A DNA stretch of 64,000 bases from Variovorax paradoxus (GTDB lineage Bacteria > Pseudomonadota > Gammaproteobacteria > Burkholderiales > Burkholderiaceae_C): assembly GCF_902712855.1 (NCBI RefSeq), contig NZ_LR743507.1:4326001-4390000 (forward strand). The letters are read 5' to 3'. The notes under the pieces are model-generated. The model was given only the letters and a program-made list of their open reading frames with translations. It searched no databases and was not told where the DNA came from. Within the stretch, counting starts at the first letter, position 1, and each line of letters begins with the position of its first letter. Positions 45,329 through 53,039 of this stretch are shown one piece after another. The position numbers and the translations under genes were made by a program.

Positions 45329-45346
45329 TTATCTACATGTTTATTA
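45329..45346. promoter_or_regulatory. Candidate MarR operator
   Basis: An AT-rich imperfect palindrome centred on ACATGT lies 12 bp upstream of the marR ATG and overlaps a GATAAT -10-like element on the minus strand. Size and position fit an auto-repression site; the arms beyond ACATGT match only partly. Confidence 0.35.
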
Positions 45347-45392
45347 GTTTCGGGTTAGTCGGCGCCGTGTATCGGCGCGCGGCGCGGCGAAC

Positions 45393-46370
45393 TCACAACC
45401 AGCCCGCGCGCTTGAAGCGGTAATACAGGTAGCCGCAAGTGCAGGCGATGAGCGCCAGCGCCACCGGATAGCCGTAGTGGAATTTCAGCTCCGGCATGTG
45501 CTCGAAGTTCATGCCCCAGATGCCGGCGAACGCGGTGCACACCGCGAAGATGCTGGCCCATGCGGCCAGGCGCTTGGTCACCTCGCTGTCCTCGATGGTC
45601 ACCATCGACAGGTTCACCGCGATGGCGGTGCCGATGGTGTCGCGCATCGCGTCGATCGAGCCGTTGATGCGCCCCAGGTGGTCGCCCACGTCGCGAAAGT
45701 AGTCCTGCGTGCCCAGGCAGATCTGCGGCACGCGCCCGCCGTGCAGCTTGCCCGCGGCCTCGGCCAGCGGCGCCACCGCGCGCTTGAGGATCATGCTGCG
45801 GCGCTTGAGGTCGTAAAGCTGCTTGATCTTGTTGCGCGCCGTGCCGCCCTGGCCGAAGATCTGCTGCTCGATGGATTCGAGTTCCACTTCCAGCGCATCG
45901 ATGACGGGAAAGTAGCGGTCGACCACCGCGTCCATCAGCGCGTACAGCACGAACCCCGCGCCATTGCGCAGCAACTCGGGCTCGCGCTCGCAGCGTTCGC
46001 GCACCCCCAGGAAACCCTGCTTGCTGCGGTTGCGCACCGACAGCACGTAGTTGCTGCCCACGAACACGTCGACCTCGCCCACGTTGGTGCAGTGCTCCCC
46101 CTCGGTCGAGGGCTCGACCAGGTGCATGACCACGAACAGCGAATCGCCGTATTCCTCCACCTTCGGGCGCTGGTGGCCGTGGTGGGCGTCTTCGACCGCC
46201 AGCGGGTGCAGGCCGAATTCCATCTGCATGTGGTCCAGCTCCTCGTTGGTCGGATCGCTGAGCGCCACCCACACGAAGCAACCGGGCCGGGTGATGTAGT
46301 CGCTGATGTCGTCGACCGCAATGTCGGCGAGCTTGGAGCCGTTTTCATAGACGACGCAGTTGATGAGCAT
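45393..46370 (-). CDS. corA: CorA-family magnesium/cobalt transport protein
   Basis: A 325-residue homopentameric Mg2+ channel. The soluble N-terminal domain is followed by a long helix and two C-terminal membrane helices. The channel signature GMN is present (FAGIWGMNFEHMPEL). The start at 46370 (MLINCVVYENGSKLADI) is preferred to an upstream in-frame ATG because the family begins here. The Lys/Arg-rich end FKRAG fits the inside-facing tail. It is divergent from the mutS fragment. Confidence 0.93.
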   Translation of the reverse strand: MLINCVVYENGSKLADIAVDDISDYITRPGCFVWVALSDPTNEELDHMQMEFGLHPLAVEDAHHGHQRPKVEEYGDSLFVVMHLVEPSTEGEHCTNVGEVDVFVGSNYVLSVRNRSKQGFLGVRERCEREPELLRNGAGFVLYALMDAVVDRYFPVIDALEVELESIEQQIFGQGGTARNKIKQLYDLKRRSMILKRAVAPLAEAAGKLHGGRVPQICLGTQDYFRDVGDHLGRINGSIDAMRDTIGTAIAVNLSMVTIEDSEVTKRLAAWASIFAVCTAFAGIWGMNFEHMPELKFHYGYPVALALIACTCGYLYYRFKRAGWL

Positions 46371-46510
46371 CGGTACCCCGCGGAATTCACATTGATGAAC
46401 ACATCCGATGGTGCCATGGGCCTGCTCCTGCAGCGGGCGTCCCCGATAATGTGCCGGCCCCGGTGTTTCCGAGCGCATCTTCTCTCTCCCATGGATTCAA
46501 CGACGTGCCG

Positions 46511-46591
46511 GTGAAAACCACGCAAGACCAAGCACCCTCCGCCAGCGACTTCTCGGGCCACACGCCCATGATGGCGGAGTGCCTTCCGTAA
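46511..46591 (+). pseudogene. mutS: 5' fragment of mutS at the prophage junction
   Basis: A 26-codon frame starting at GTG 46511 (or GTG 46505) reads ASDFSGHTPMMA, then changes to ECLP and a stop. DF-x-x-HTPMMQQYL is the conserved N-terminus of MutS, the DNA mismatch-recognition ATPase. The match ends after about 22 codons, where the prophage begins. The rest of mutS should lie past the right end of the window. Identification rests on one short but characteristic motif. Confidence 0.7.
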
Positions 46592-46612
46592 GGAAATATT
46601 AGGTCTCTCGAT

Positions 46613-46636
46613 AAAAGCTACGCCAAAAGCTACGCC
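46613..46636. repeat. Two tandem copies of AAAAGCTACGCC at the prophage edge
   Basis: Two perfect 12-bp direct repeats lie side by side, 22 bp inside the mutS stop at the left prophage end. Tandem repeats of this length next to an attachment site often are arm-type integrase binding sites. No integrase gene is adjacent in this window. Confidence 0.6.
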
Positions 46637-46653
46637 AACTACAGGAAGTTTCA

Positions 46654-47430
46654 ATGCAAGGTGCAACCGTCGCTCTCGCAAAACTCGCCGCAATCTTGGG
46701 CGCGGTGCGCAGCGCGCTTTCCGAGAACGCCTCGCGACTCTCTAACCCCAATGCGATTGAGCTACGGCAGTCGTTTTACCCAGAGCATTTCAGGAACTAC
46801 TTCTACCGGGCCGACGAACAGTTGGACGTACTGCGCGCGGTAGCACCTGATTTCTTCGACGATTTTCCTCCGCTACTTCAGCAACCGAGCCAGAAACTGA
46901 TAAATGATCACGTCGTTTACTCTCGGGCCCAGATGACTCGCCTTGCCCGCGATATCGAGCAGGTCCTTGAGATCCGTGCCAACAGTCAGCATGCCCACTC
47001 ATCGGCCCTCGAATCTCCTAACCGTGTCTTCATTACCCATGGCCATGCCAAAGACTGGCTGGAAGTCCAAGCCTACATTGAGCGCGATCTAGCACTTCAA
47101 ACGCTGGAACTGTCCCAGGAAGCAAGCACTGGGAACACCATAATCGAGAAGCTGGAAGCGAATGCTGCTCGGTGCAACTCGGCCGTCATCGTCATGAGCG
47201 GCGATGACGTTGACCAGGGAGGTCAGGTCCGGGCCCGAGAGAACGTGATGCACGAGATCGGCTTCTTTCACGGAAAGTATGGGCGAGCCAACGTCATCTT
47301 GCTTCACCAAGACGGAGTGAGTGTGCCGACGAATCTCTCCGGCATCGTCTACGTGCCATATCCGAAGGGCTATGTATCCGCGGGATTTGCCGTCATGGCG
47401 AGGGAGCTGAAAGCGACCTACACTCGATAG
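46654..47430 (+). CDS. TIR-like domain nucleotide-binding protein (CAP12/Pycsar effector type)
   Basis: A 258-residue soluble protein with an AGGAAG ribosome site. A helical N-terminal part (about 1-115) of unknown role precedes a TIR-like domain (about 124-255). That domain has RVFITHGHAKDW, the putative catalytic Glu165 in NTIIEKLE, SAVIVMSGDDV and RARENVMHEIGFFHGKYG, the pattern of the TIR-like family (PF10137) found as CBASS and Pycsar effectors that cleave NAD+. No cyclase gene is nearby, so it is a lone effector or is triggered another way. It sits at the prophage edge with lower GC than the host, typical of cargo defence genes. A rho-independent terminator follows. Confidence 0.82.
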   Translation: MQGATVALAKLAAILGAVRSALSENASRLSNPNAIELRQSFYPEHFRNYFYRADEQLDVLRAVAPDFFDDFPPLLQQPSQKLINDHVVYSRAQMTRLARDIEQVLEIRANSQHAHSSALESPNRVFITHGHAKDWLEVQAYIERDLALQTLELSQEASTGNTIIEKLEANAARCNSAVIVMSGDDVDQGGQVRARENVMHEIGFFHGKYGRANVILLHQDGVSVPTNLSGIVYVPYPKGYVSAGFAVMARELKATYTR

Positions 47431-47522
47431 AAGAAAGCATCGAAACACAGGATGGCGGCATTGCCGAGTACCGGCAAGTTTGGCAAATAGCGCCGGTTGG
47501 TCTCCACGCCAGTACCTAGCCC

Positions 47523-47545
47523 AAGCCGCTTCGAAGCGGCTTTTT
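47523..47545 (+). terminator. Rho-independent terminator after the TIR gene
   Basis: AAGCCGCT-TCG-AAGCGGCTTTTT folds into a compact GC stem with a T-run, about 95 bp past the TIR gene stop and before the next gene on the same strand. It separates the TIR gene from its downstream neighbour. Confidence 0.85.
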
Positions 47546-47632
47546 CATGGGCGCGACTAGAAGCTCCGTTGCCAAAATGTGTCGAACGCGCGAGCATCCA
47601 GCATCAACGGTCGCACCAGAAAGGGCGCAGGC

Positions 47633-48004
47633 ATGAAGTTGATCACAGTCGAGTTGACGCACGAGGACGGAACGGACTTCGCCGCATGGTCAACCACGGG
47701 TGAAGTCGTGCCCGCCCACGCGATCGATAGGCTCATCCGCGTTTTGGCCGAGACGAGGAAGACGATGGAGCCGGCGTTTCCGCCCAAACTGCCGTTGGTT
47801 ATCAAAGACCCGCCGCAAGTCAACGGCCCGGCTTGGCAATGGTCCATTGAGGGCGACGGCAGCTTGGTGCTCAACTTCCGTCATCCCGGGCTCGGGTGGC
47901 TCGGGTTCCGGCTTCCAGATGTTGAGGGTTTCCACACGAATCTGGTGGACGTAATCCAGCAGCGGAACCTGCTGCGAGCAGAGATCGGGCCTCCCGCGCA
48001 TTGA
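47633..48004 (+). CDS. Phage-region protein of unknown function
   Basis: A 123-residue protein, not recognised. The start at 47633 (MKLITVELTHEDGTDFAAW) lies soon after a GGGCGCAGG stretch. The sequence looks like a compact alpha/beta domain with GPAWQWSIEGDGSLVLNF and a terminal helix VDVIQQRNLLRAEIG. It is bordered by terminators on both sides, so it is its own unit. It is read opposite to the late operon, as cargo genes often are. Confidence 0.55.
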   Translation: MKLITVELTHEDGTDFAAWSTTGEVVPAHAIDRLIRVLAETRKTMEPAFPPKLPLVIKDPPQVNGPAWQWSIEGDGSLVLNFRHPGLGWLGFRLPDVEGFHTNLVDVIQQRNLLRAEIGPPAH

Positions 48005-48007
48005 GCA

Positions 48008-48331
48008 TCAGCCCGCTTCGGCGGGCTTCTTTTTCGCGCCGTGGCGGCGGAGACCAAGGTCGAGGCCAGCGGCAGCGATCAGCAAAACGAACGTCTGGTG
48101 CGTGGCCGGGTCTGGCGCGTCGGTCTGATCTTCCTGATGCCGCGCAGCGTTGCATCGCCGGCATGCCGCGACGATGTTCGCAGGCGTGTCATTGCCACCG
48201 TCCATGCGAGCCACCAGATGTTCGGCGGTGACATCGCGGCCCATGGGCTTAAGACAGTAGAAGCACCGGCCGTCCTGCTTTCTGCAGGCGCAGCGACGAA
48301 GAAACTGAAGTCGAAGGTGGGATTTCCGCAT
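48008..48331 (-). CDS. HNH endonuclease
   Basis: A 107-residue HNH nuclease. The start at 48331 follows an AGGAG ribosome site. The Zn-finger frame CFYCLKPM and CRRCNAAR brackets the HNH core, TAEHLVARMDGGNDTPANI. Phage HNH nucleases often assist packaging or act as free-standing homing enzymes. Here it lies after the spanins at the end of the leftward late operon instead of next to a terminase, which favours the homing role. Confidence 0.85.
   Translation of the reverse strand: MRKSHLRLQFLRRCACRKQDGRCFYCLKPMGRDVTAEHLVARMDGGNDTPANIVAACRRCNAARHQEDQTDAPDPATHQTFVLLIAAAGLDLGLRRHGAKKKPAEAG
48010..48034 (+). terminator. Rho-independent terminator of the 47633 gene
   Basis: GCCCGC-TTCG-GCGGGC followed by TTCTTTTT, 6 bp beyond the stop at 48004. 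The stem overlaps the last codons of the converging HNH gene. Confidence 0.85.
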
Positions 48332-48564
48332 ATGGGAACTCCTAAGGTTGAACTTTGGAAGTCCCCGGTTGCATGAGCTGCAGTGCGGGCGCCGGGCAAA
48401 GAGCTTTCGGCGGGTGCATTCAAGAAATGCACGGTCGGGCATGAACCCGAGCGGCTGAATTTTATGGCCCTCAGCGCGGCGTTGCAATCCCCGGACGGCG
48501 ACCCTTTACCCCGCGATGACTGAGAAGCTCACCAGCCAGTGGCGAGCCAACGACAACGCCTAGG

Positions 48565-48834
48565 TCATCGCCGATTGGCGCATTCGGCTAGCGCTGCTCG
48601 CAGTTCGCTTTCGTAGCCCTCCCGCAGCTCAATCTCTGCAAGAGCCGACGCGCTGAAACGATCAAGGTCTACCCCCGGGGAAAGCGCCTCGGTCGGCATT
48701 GCAGGCCGCGCAGGGACCTCTACGCGGCACTCCACCGGGACGGGAACCTTCACGGCTTGGATCGGGGCCACCCCGCACGCAGCGAGCGAGGCAGTAAGTG
48801 CCACGAGGGCCACCATTTGCGCGCACAACCTCAT
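48565..48834 (-). CDS. Outer-membrane spanin lipoprotein (Rz1-like)
   Basis: An 89-residue lipoprotein. The signal MRLCAQMVALVALTASLAAC ends in lipobox SLAAC, with Gly after the Cys. A Pro/Val-rich mature part (VKVPVPVECRVEVPARP) follows, as in Rz1-type outer-membrane spanin subunits. Its start overlaps the stop of the i-spanin gene by 4 bp (ATGA). Together they fuse inner and outer membranes at lysis. Rz1 genes are often nested in Rz; here they are arranged in tandem. Confidence 0.8.
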   Translation of the reverse strand: MRLCAQMVALVALTASLAACGVAPIQAVKVPVPVECRVEVPARPAMPTEALSPGVDLDRFSASALAEIELREGYESELRAALAECANRR

Positions 48835-49184
48835 GGCTGCACCCTCCCTCTTAACCACGAGTCGATGCGAACCTGTGCGCTTGCACAGGCATCAGCCGGT
48901 ACAGCCGCCGGCGTGCTCAGGATCGTGTTGGCCGCCTGCTGATGGATTACTGCTTTGTCGCGCGCCGCCGCCTGCGCCTTCTTCGCCTCCGCGGCGCGCT
49001 TGTCGGCCAGCGTGCGAAGGTCGTCGGTCGCATCGCTGCAGGCCGAGGCCGCCGCCCTCGCATCGTCGCGCTGCAGGATCGATGTGGCCGCCTTCTCTCG
49101 CGCGCCGACCCATGCCCAGCCGAGGCCGGCGTTCGCGGACAAGCTGACGCCGAGCGCAGCCAACAGCGCTTGCATCAAGCTCAT
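48831..49184 (-). CDS. Inner-membrane spanin (Rz-like)
   Basis: A 117-residue protein with an N-terminal membrane helix (MSLMQALLAALGVSLSANAG to WAWVGA) and a long periplasmic coiled coil rich in Ala, Arg, Asp and Lys, as in Rz. It ends with WLRGRVQP. Its start overlaps the endolysin stop by 4 bp and its end overlaps the o-spanin start by 4 bp, so the three lysis genes are translationally coupled. Confidence 0.8.
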   Translation of the reverse strand: MSLMQALLAALGVSLSANAGLGWAWVGAREKAATSILQRDDARAAASACSDATDDLRTLADKRAAEAKKAQAAARDKAVIHQQAANTILSTPAAVPADACASAQVRIDSWLRGRVQP

Positions 49185-49765
49185 TTCGTCAGCACCTTGT
49201 AAGCGCGCGCCGTGGCCGCCTTGCGCTCGGCGAGCTTCAGCCGCTTCGGGCCGTTGACGCGCCCGGTGATCTCGTAGACATCGCCACGCTCGGCCGCCGG
49301 CAGACAGCCCTTGAAGTCGGCAAAGAACCAGCACGCCGAGAGCGCGGCATGCTGCGGCTGCAGCAGCAGCTCGGGGTTGTCGCGGTAGTTCACGCCCATG
49401 GCGCGCCCCGCTGCGATGTAGGCATCCTCCCAGGTCAACTGAATCAGGCCGCGGCCATGGAAGCCCTTGTAGCGCAGCGCGCTCAAGCTCTTCGGGATGC
49501 GCACGTAGTCCTCGGCCCGATAGCCGCCCTGCACGAACAGGCTCGGGAAGACCTCGCGCAGGCGTGCCGCCGTTGTGTAGTAGAGCCCTTCCTCCACCTT
49601 CGCGAGTGCATCCGACTCGATGGTGAGCTGCCCGAGAAAGGCCGCTACAGCGTTGTCCGAGTGGATGCCGAAACGGTTCATGCCATCCGCCAGGTGCAGG
49701 ACGTAGCGTTCGGCGTCGGCGCGCGCGGCGCCCGTGCAGTCGATGAGGGTCTGTGTGTCGATCAT
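49181..49765 (-). CDS. Phage endolysin, glycoside hydrolase family 19
   Basis: A 194-residue peptidoglycan hydrolase of the GH19 (chitinase-like) family, which cleaves cell-wall glycan strands. Catalytic Glu50 (LGQLTIESD) and the VEEGLYY stretch at 57-63 mark the active site, followed by the family signature GFHGRGLIQLTWEDAY. No secretion signal is seen, so release probably needs a holin. It lies between a candidate holin gene and the spanins, each junction overlapping by 4 bp. Confidence 0.92.
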   Translation of the reverse strand: MIDTQTLIDCTGAARADAERYVLHLADGMNRFGIHSDNAVAAFLGQLTIESDALAKVEEGLYYTTAARLREVFPSLFVQGGYRAEDYVRIPKSLSALRYKGFHGRGLIQLTWEDAYIAAGRAMGVNYRDNPELLLQPQHAALSACWFFADFKGCLPAAERGDVYEITGRVNGPKRLKLAERKAATARAYKVLTK

Positions 49766-50136
49766 GGTTTCTTGAACTCCTTTGCCGCGGTCTTCGCGGC
49801 CTGGTTGGCGGTCTGTGCGGCGGTCTGTGCAGTGCTGGCGGCCTCACCCGCTGCCTGCGCGGCGCCCGCCGCGGTGCCGGCCGCCTCGTTGACGCGGCCG
49901 GCAAGGGAACTGAGGCGGTCCCCGAACGCATCGCGCAGCCGGTCGATTTCCGCGAGATGGTCATCACGCTGGCGCGTGATCTGCGCTTCCGCGCTGCGCG
50001 TGGCCCAGAAGTAGCCCGAGCCGAAGCCGCCGAGGAACAGGCTCCCGACCACGCCCACGGTCTCGAAGAGGCGGCGCCACTGGCGCGGCACGCGCATGCG
50101 CGGTTGCTTATCGAGCGGCGCGCTGTCATTGCGCAT
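49762..50136 (-). CDS. Phage membrane protein with coiled coil (possible holin component)
   Basis: A 124-residue protein. The start at 50136 (MRNDSAPLDKQPRM) is chosen. One membrane helix at about 28-47 (VGVVGSLFLGGFGSGYFWA) is followed by a coiled coil and an Ala/Gln/Thr-rich tail of heptad type. Position directly before the endolysin, with a 4-bp overlap, suggests a holin or antiholin, but single-helix holins are uncommon and no family was recognised. Confidence 0.55.
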   Translation of the reverse strand: MRNDSAPLDKQPRMRVPRQWRRLFETVGVVGSLFLGGFGSGYFWATRSAEAQITRQRDDHLAEIDRLRDAFGDRLSSLAGRVNEAAGTAAGAAQAAGEAASTAQTAAQTANQAAKTAAKEFKKP

Positions 50137-50494
50137 GGATTTGCTCCTGAAGTTGGCGAACCTGATCGCGCAGCGAGCCCAGCTCGGCCATGTGCGTGGC
50201 AAGGTTCTCGTTCATGGCCTTGAGCTGGCCCTTCATTTCCCAGACCTGTTCAAGCGCTTCGTTGCGCTCGGCCGCGAACTTGTCGGCGCGCTCTTCGGCC
50301 TTCACACGCGCGGCCCGCTCGCCTTCGAGCAGTTCCTTCCACGTCGCAAGCGCCGCGATCTGGCCAGAGCTGTCCGCGCGCTCTTTCGCTTCGGTCGGCT
50401 GCTGTGCGCGCCAGACTTTGTATCCACCGGCCGCCGACAGAACCAGAAACGCAAGCTGTGCGATCGGATTGCCGGCGATGTCGCCCATGTCCAT
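50126..50494 (-). CDS. Phage membrane-anchored coiled-coil protein (possible holin component)
   Basis: A 122-residue protein. The N-terminus has one membrane segment (about 8-26; AQLAFLVLSAAGGYKVW), then a long Glu/Lys/Ala coiled coil (about 35-118). It overlaps the next gene by 11 bp and so belongs to the lysis cassette. It may be the other half of a two-component holin system or a structural accessory. Unrecognised by family. Confidence 0.55.
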   Translation of the reverse strand: MDMGDIAGNPIAQLAFLVLSAAGGYKVWRAQQPTEAKERADSSGQIAALATWKELLEGERAARVKAEERADKFAAERNEALEQVWEMKGQLKAMNENLATHMAELGSLRDQVRQLQEQIHAQ

Positions 50495-50520
50495 GAAGTG
50501 CTCTCTCTTTCGTTGTCTGG

Positions 50521-50745
50521 TTAGATTTCGACCTGCACGAAGGGCATGTCGGGCGCTTGGCCCTCGATCACGCCATCGCGCACAAAGACCTGATCGCCCA
50601 CGGCGCCGGCGCCGCGGGCCGTGAGCACGCCACCGCCAGGCAGCACGAGCTGCGCGACTTCGCCCTCGATGGCGGTGATGGTTGCGAGCTGCAGCGGGTA
50701 GCTCGGCAGCAACGCGACGAAGGCGGTAAAAAGGTTCGTGGACAC
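50521..50745 (-). CDS. Small phage tail-region protein of unknown function
   Basis: A 74-residue beta-rich protein with LPGGGVLTARGAGAVGDQVF. It starts 1 bp after the stop of the large tail protein and precedes the membrane proteins. The pattern resembles small accessory proteins next to tail-tip genes, but no family was recognised. Confidence 0.6.
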   Translation of the reverse strand: MSTNLFTAFVALLPSYPLQLATITAIEGEVAQLVLPGGGVLTARGAGAVGDQVFVRDGVIEGQAPDMPFVQVEI

Positions 50746-50746
50746 C

Positions 50747-52642
50747 TCAGGCCTCCGCGTGGGTTTCGAGGGTGATCGACTGGCGCAAGACGGGCCGCTG
50801 CCAGTTCACCGCTACGCTGCGCACGAGGCCGAGGAAGGTCTCGGAGCCTTCCTCGTACTGCACGAGCGAGCCCGGCACGATGACGCCGGTTTCCGGGCGC
50901 ACCTGCAGGCTCAGCGTCACGTCGGCCTGCGCGCCGGTGTCGGAGAGGATCGGAAGGCCGCGTTGCAGCACCGCATCGCTGTGCGTGATGAGCGAGTGCG
51001 TCACCATGGTGGCCACGCTGTCGCCGGCGGTGCCGCTGCGCGTGATCTGGCCCAGCACGCCGGCGGCGGTGGTCCCGGCGACAAACGCGCGGTTGTAGTC
51101 GGGCTTCGTCTTCAGCTGGATGCCTTCCACCGCCACCGCGGCGGCGGGCAGCACGAAGTCGGGCGCCATCGAGGCCCAGTGCCACGGCGCGGCCGGATAC
51201 CGGGGAAGGATGCGCAGCGTGGCATCGGTCGCATGCGGCTGCACGATGGCGCCGGCCGCGCTCGCGATGTCGAGCACCGCGCCGATGTAGCTCCCCTGAA
51301 ACGCCCACGTCCCGCCAGGCACGGCCCAGTCGGTGAGGCCAAAGTCGATGCCCCACCCGACGTTGACGCCGTTGTATGTGAGCGCCAGGTCGAGCAGTTG
51401 CGCAATGCTGCGGTCCGCCGGTGCGGCGTGGTTGAGCGTCGGCGCATAGGGCGCATCGAGCATCGCCGCGCGCCCCTTGCCCTGAACCTGCACCTTCCCA
51501 TCGGCGAAGCGCCGGTCACGGCTGCAGTCGGTCGCGCTCAGGCGGTACGGCACGCCGTTGACCGTCGCCAGCAGCTCCACGGGCGCCGCGCTGATGCCGC
51601 GGCGGATGATCGGCCACGCCGCGCCCGGCAGCGTCGCATTCCATCGCCACGTCCACGAGTCCGCATCGAGGCTCATGGAGAAGGCCAGCGCCTCCAAGGG
51701 CTCGCCGCTGTCGAGGCGCACGAGGCTGATGCTGTTCTGCACGGTGTAGACCTCCAGAGTCGGCACGACGACGGTTTCGCCGGTGCCCGGCGGCAGTTGC
51801 TGCCGCTCGCAAACAAAAATCAGCGTGGTGCTGTGCTGCTGCCGCTCGCGGAAGACGAGCGTTGTCGAAGGCGTGTAGCAAGGGTTCTCGCCGCCGGGCG
51901 GGCCGATGACCGAACGCCCGGGCAGCGGGTACATGGCCGCCTGCCAGCGAGACACCATGCCGATGTCGAGTTGCTGCGCGGCGCCGAAGCCATCGCGGTG
52001 AAGCGCCTGCGCGCGTGCCGCTTCTTGCCACCGCGCACGCACCATGCGGCGCATGCGCTCGGCCTCCTGATACCGCACACCCACCGGGCCGGGCGCCAGG
52101 CGCTGCGCTTCCTGCCAGCACAGTGCAGCGACCGTGCGCGCATGGGTTGCGTCCTGATGGCGCACGCCGGCGCCCTGCTGCAATTCGCGCGCGGCCTGGT
52201 GGCGCAGCGCCGCCGCGGCGCGCGATGCCATCACGTCTTGCCAGACCACCGAGGCAGCGCAGGCGCGTGGCGTCGCCTTCTGCCAGGCCGTCACGCGACC
52301 CACTCGCGCGGGAAGCGCGTTCTGATGCTTCATGCTGGCGCCGCCTTCGACCTTCGCGGCAAGCTGCCAGGCGGCCGAGGTCTTGCCCATGAGCGGCCGA
52401 GAGACCGCGCTCGCATACCGTGTCGCGCCGCGCAACATGAAGCCCGGCAGCGCGATGGCGCCGGTGGCCCACGCGAGCGGCGGCATGGTGACCATCGCCG
52501 CGCCCGACACCCCGAACAGCGGCAGCGGGATGCGCCCAAGCGCATAGGCCGCGCCGCTGGCGGGCTCTTCAGGCTCGCCGAACACGAGGATGTTCGGCGG
52601 CCCATCGAGCGGCGGCTGACGAAAGAGAAGATCGTCAACCAC
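50747..52642 (-). CDS. Phage tail protein with an 11-fold 14-residue repeat
   Basis: A 631-residue protein. Residues 1-85 are Gly/Ala-rich and hydrophobic. A regular repeat covers 92-234: an aromatic or His residue, usually followed by Gln and then x-Ala, recurs at 92, 106, 120, 134, 148, 162, 176, 191, 205, 219 and 233. The C-terminal 330 residues look like a baseplate or tail-tip domain, including SISLVRLDSGEPLEALAFSM, then YNGVNVGWGIDFGLTDW and a beta-rich end. It belongs to the late tail operon and overlaps its upstream neighbour by 8 bp. No named family was recognised. Confidence 0.75.
   Translation of the reverse strand: MVDDLLFRQPPLDGPPNILVFGEPEEPASGAAYALGRIPLPLFGVSGAAMVTMPPLAWATGAIALPGFMLRGATRYASAVSRPLMGKTSAAWQLAAKVEGGASMKHQNALPARVGRVTAWQKATPRACAASVVWQDVMASRAAAALRHQAARELQQGAGVRHQDATHARTVAALCWQEAQRLAPGPVGVRYQEAERMRRMVRARWQEAARAQALHRDGFGAAQQLDIGMVSRWQAAMYPLPGRSVIGPPGGENPCYTPSTTLVFRERQQHSTTLIFVCERQQLPPGTGETVVVPTLEVYTVQNSISLVRLDSGEPLEALAFSMSLDADSWTWRWNATLPGAAWPIIRRGISAAPVELLATVNGVPYRLSATDCSRDRRFADGKVQVQGKGRAAMLDAPYAPTLNHAAPADRSIAQLLDLALTYNGVNVGWGIDFGLTDWAVPGGTWAFQGSYIGAVLDIASAAGAIVQPHATDATLRILPRYPAAPWHWASMAPDFVLPAAAVAVEGIQLKTKPDYNRAFVAGTTAAGVLGQITRSGTAGDSVATMVTHSLITHSDAVLQRGLPILSDTGAQADVTLSLQVRPETGVIVPGSLVQYEEGSETFLGLVRSVAVNWQRPVLRQSITLETHAEA
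51941..52369 (-). repeat. 42-bp-period coding repeat in the tail protein
   Basis: This segment encodes eleven degenerate 14-residue units (42 bp each) with [W/H/Y/F]-Q-x-A at the same phase. The only irregular step is 15 residues, between units 7 and 8. At the DNA level the units have diverged. Confidence 0.8.
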
Positions 52643-53039
52643 CGATGACCACCTCGCCGATGAAGAAGGTGCCGCCCTGATAGAGCTTTGCCTCCGGGTC
52701 GCCCTCCGGCGGGTTCTGCACCACGAGCTTGACCTGCCCGGCGCCCGAGGGACCGCTCATGCTGAAGTCGGCGACCCACGGCCCGCCGGCGACTTCGAGC
52801 CGGCCCCATGTGGCGATGCCGGTTGCGACAGCCAGGTCGCCGGCCGTGTCCGCCTGCACGAGCGAGAGCTGCCCGTCCGTCACCTCGCCCGCCGGCAGCG
52901 CGAGCACGGCCGCGGCCAGCAGCGTGGTGCCAGCGCCGCCCTCGCCAGGCTGCACACCGCCGTACACGAGCAGCCGCGCGCCCGCGCCCAGGTAACCCAC
53001 GAGGCCGCCCAGCATGGCGTTGATGGCGAGCACGTTCAT
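52635..53039 (-). CDS. Phage tail-region protein of unknown function
   Basis: A 134-residue beta-rich protein with a hydrophobic start (MNVLAINAMLGGLVGYLGAG) and FSMSGPSGAGQVKLVVQNPP in the second half. It overlaps the upstream SPRY-type gene by 4 bp and the downstream large tail protein by 8 bp. It is probably a virion accessory. Unrecognised. Confidence 0.65.
   Translation of the reverse strand: MNVLAINAMLGGLVGYLGAGARLLVYGGVQPGEGGAGTTLLAAAVLALPAGEVTDGQLSLVQADTAGDLAVATGIATWGRLEVAGGPWVADFSMSGPSGAGQVKLVVQNPPEGDPEAKLYQGGTFFIGEVVIGG

Noticed and set aside
46654..47430. Complete CBASS or Pycsar operon
   Set aside because: Only the TIR effector is present; neither a nucleotide cyclase nor other CBASS genes lie on either side.
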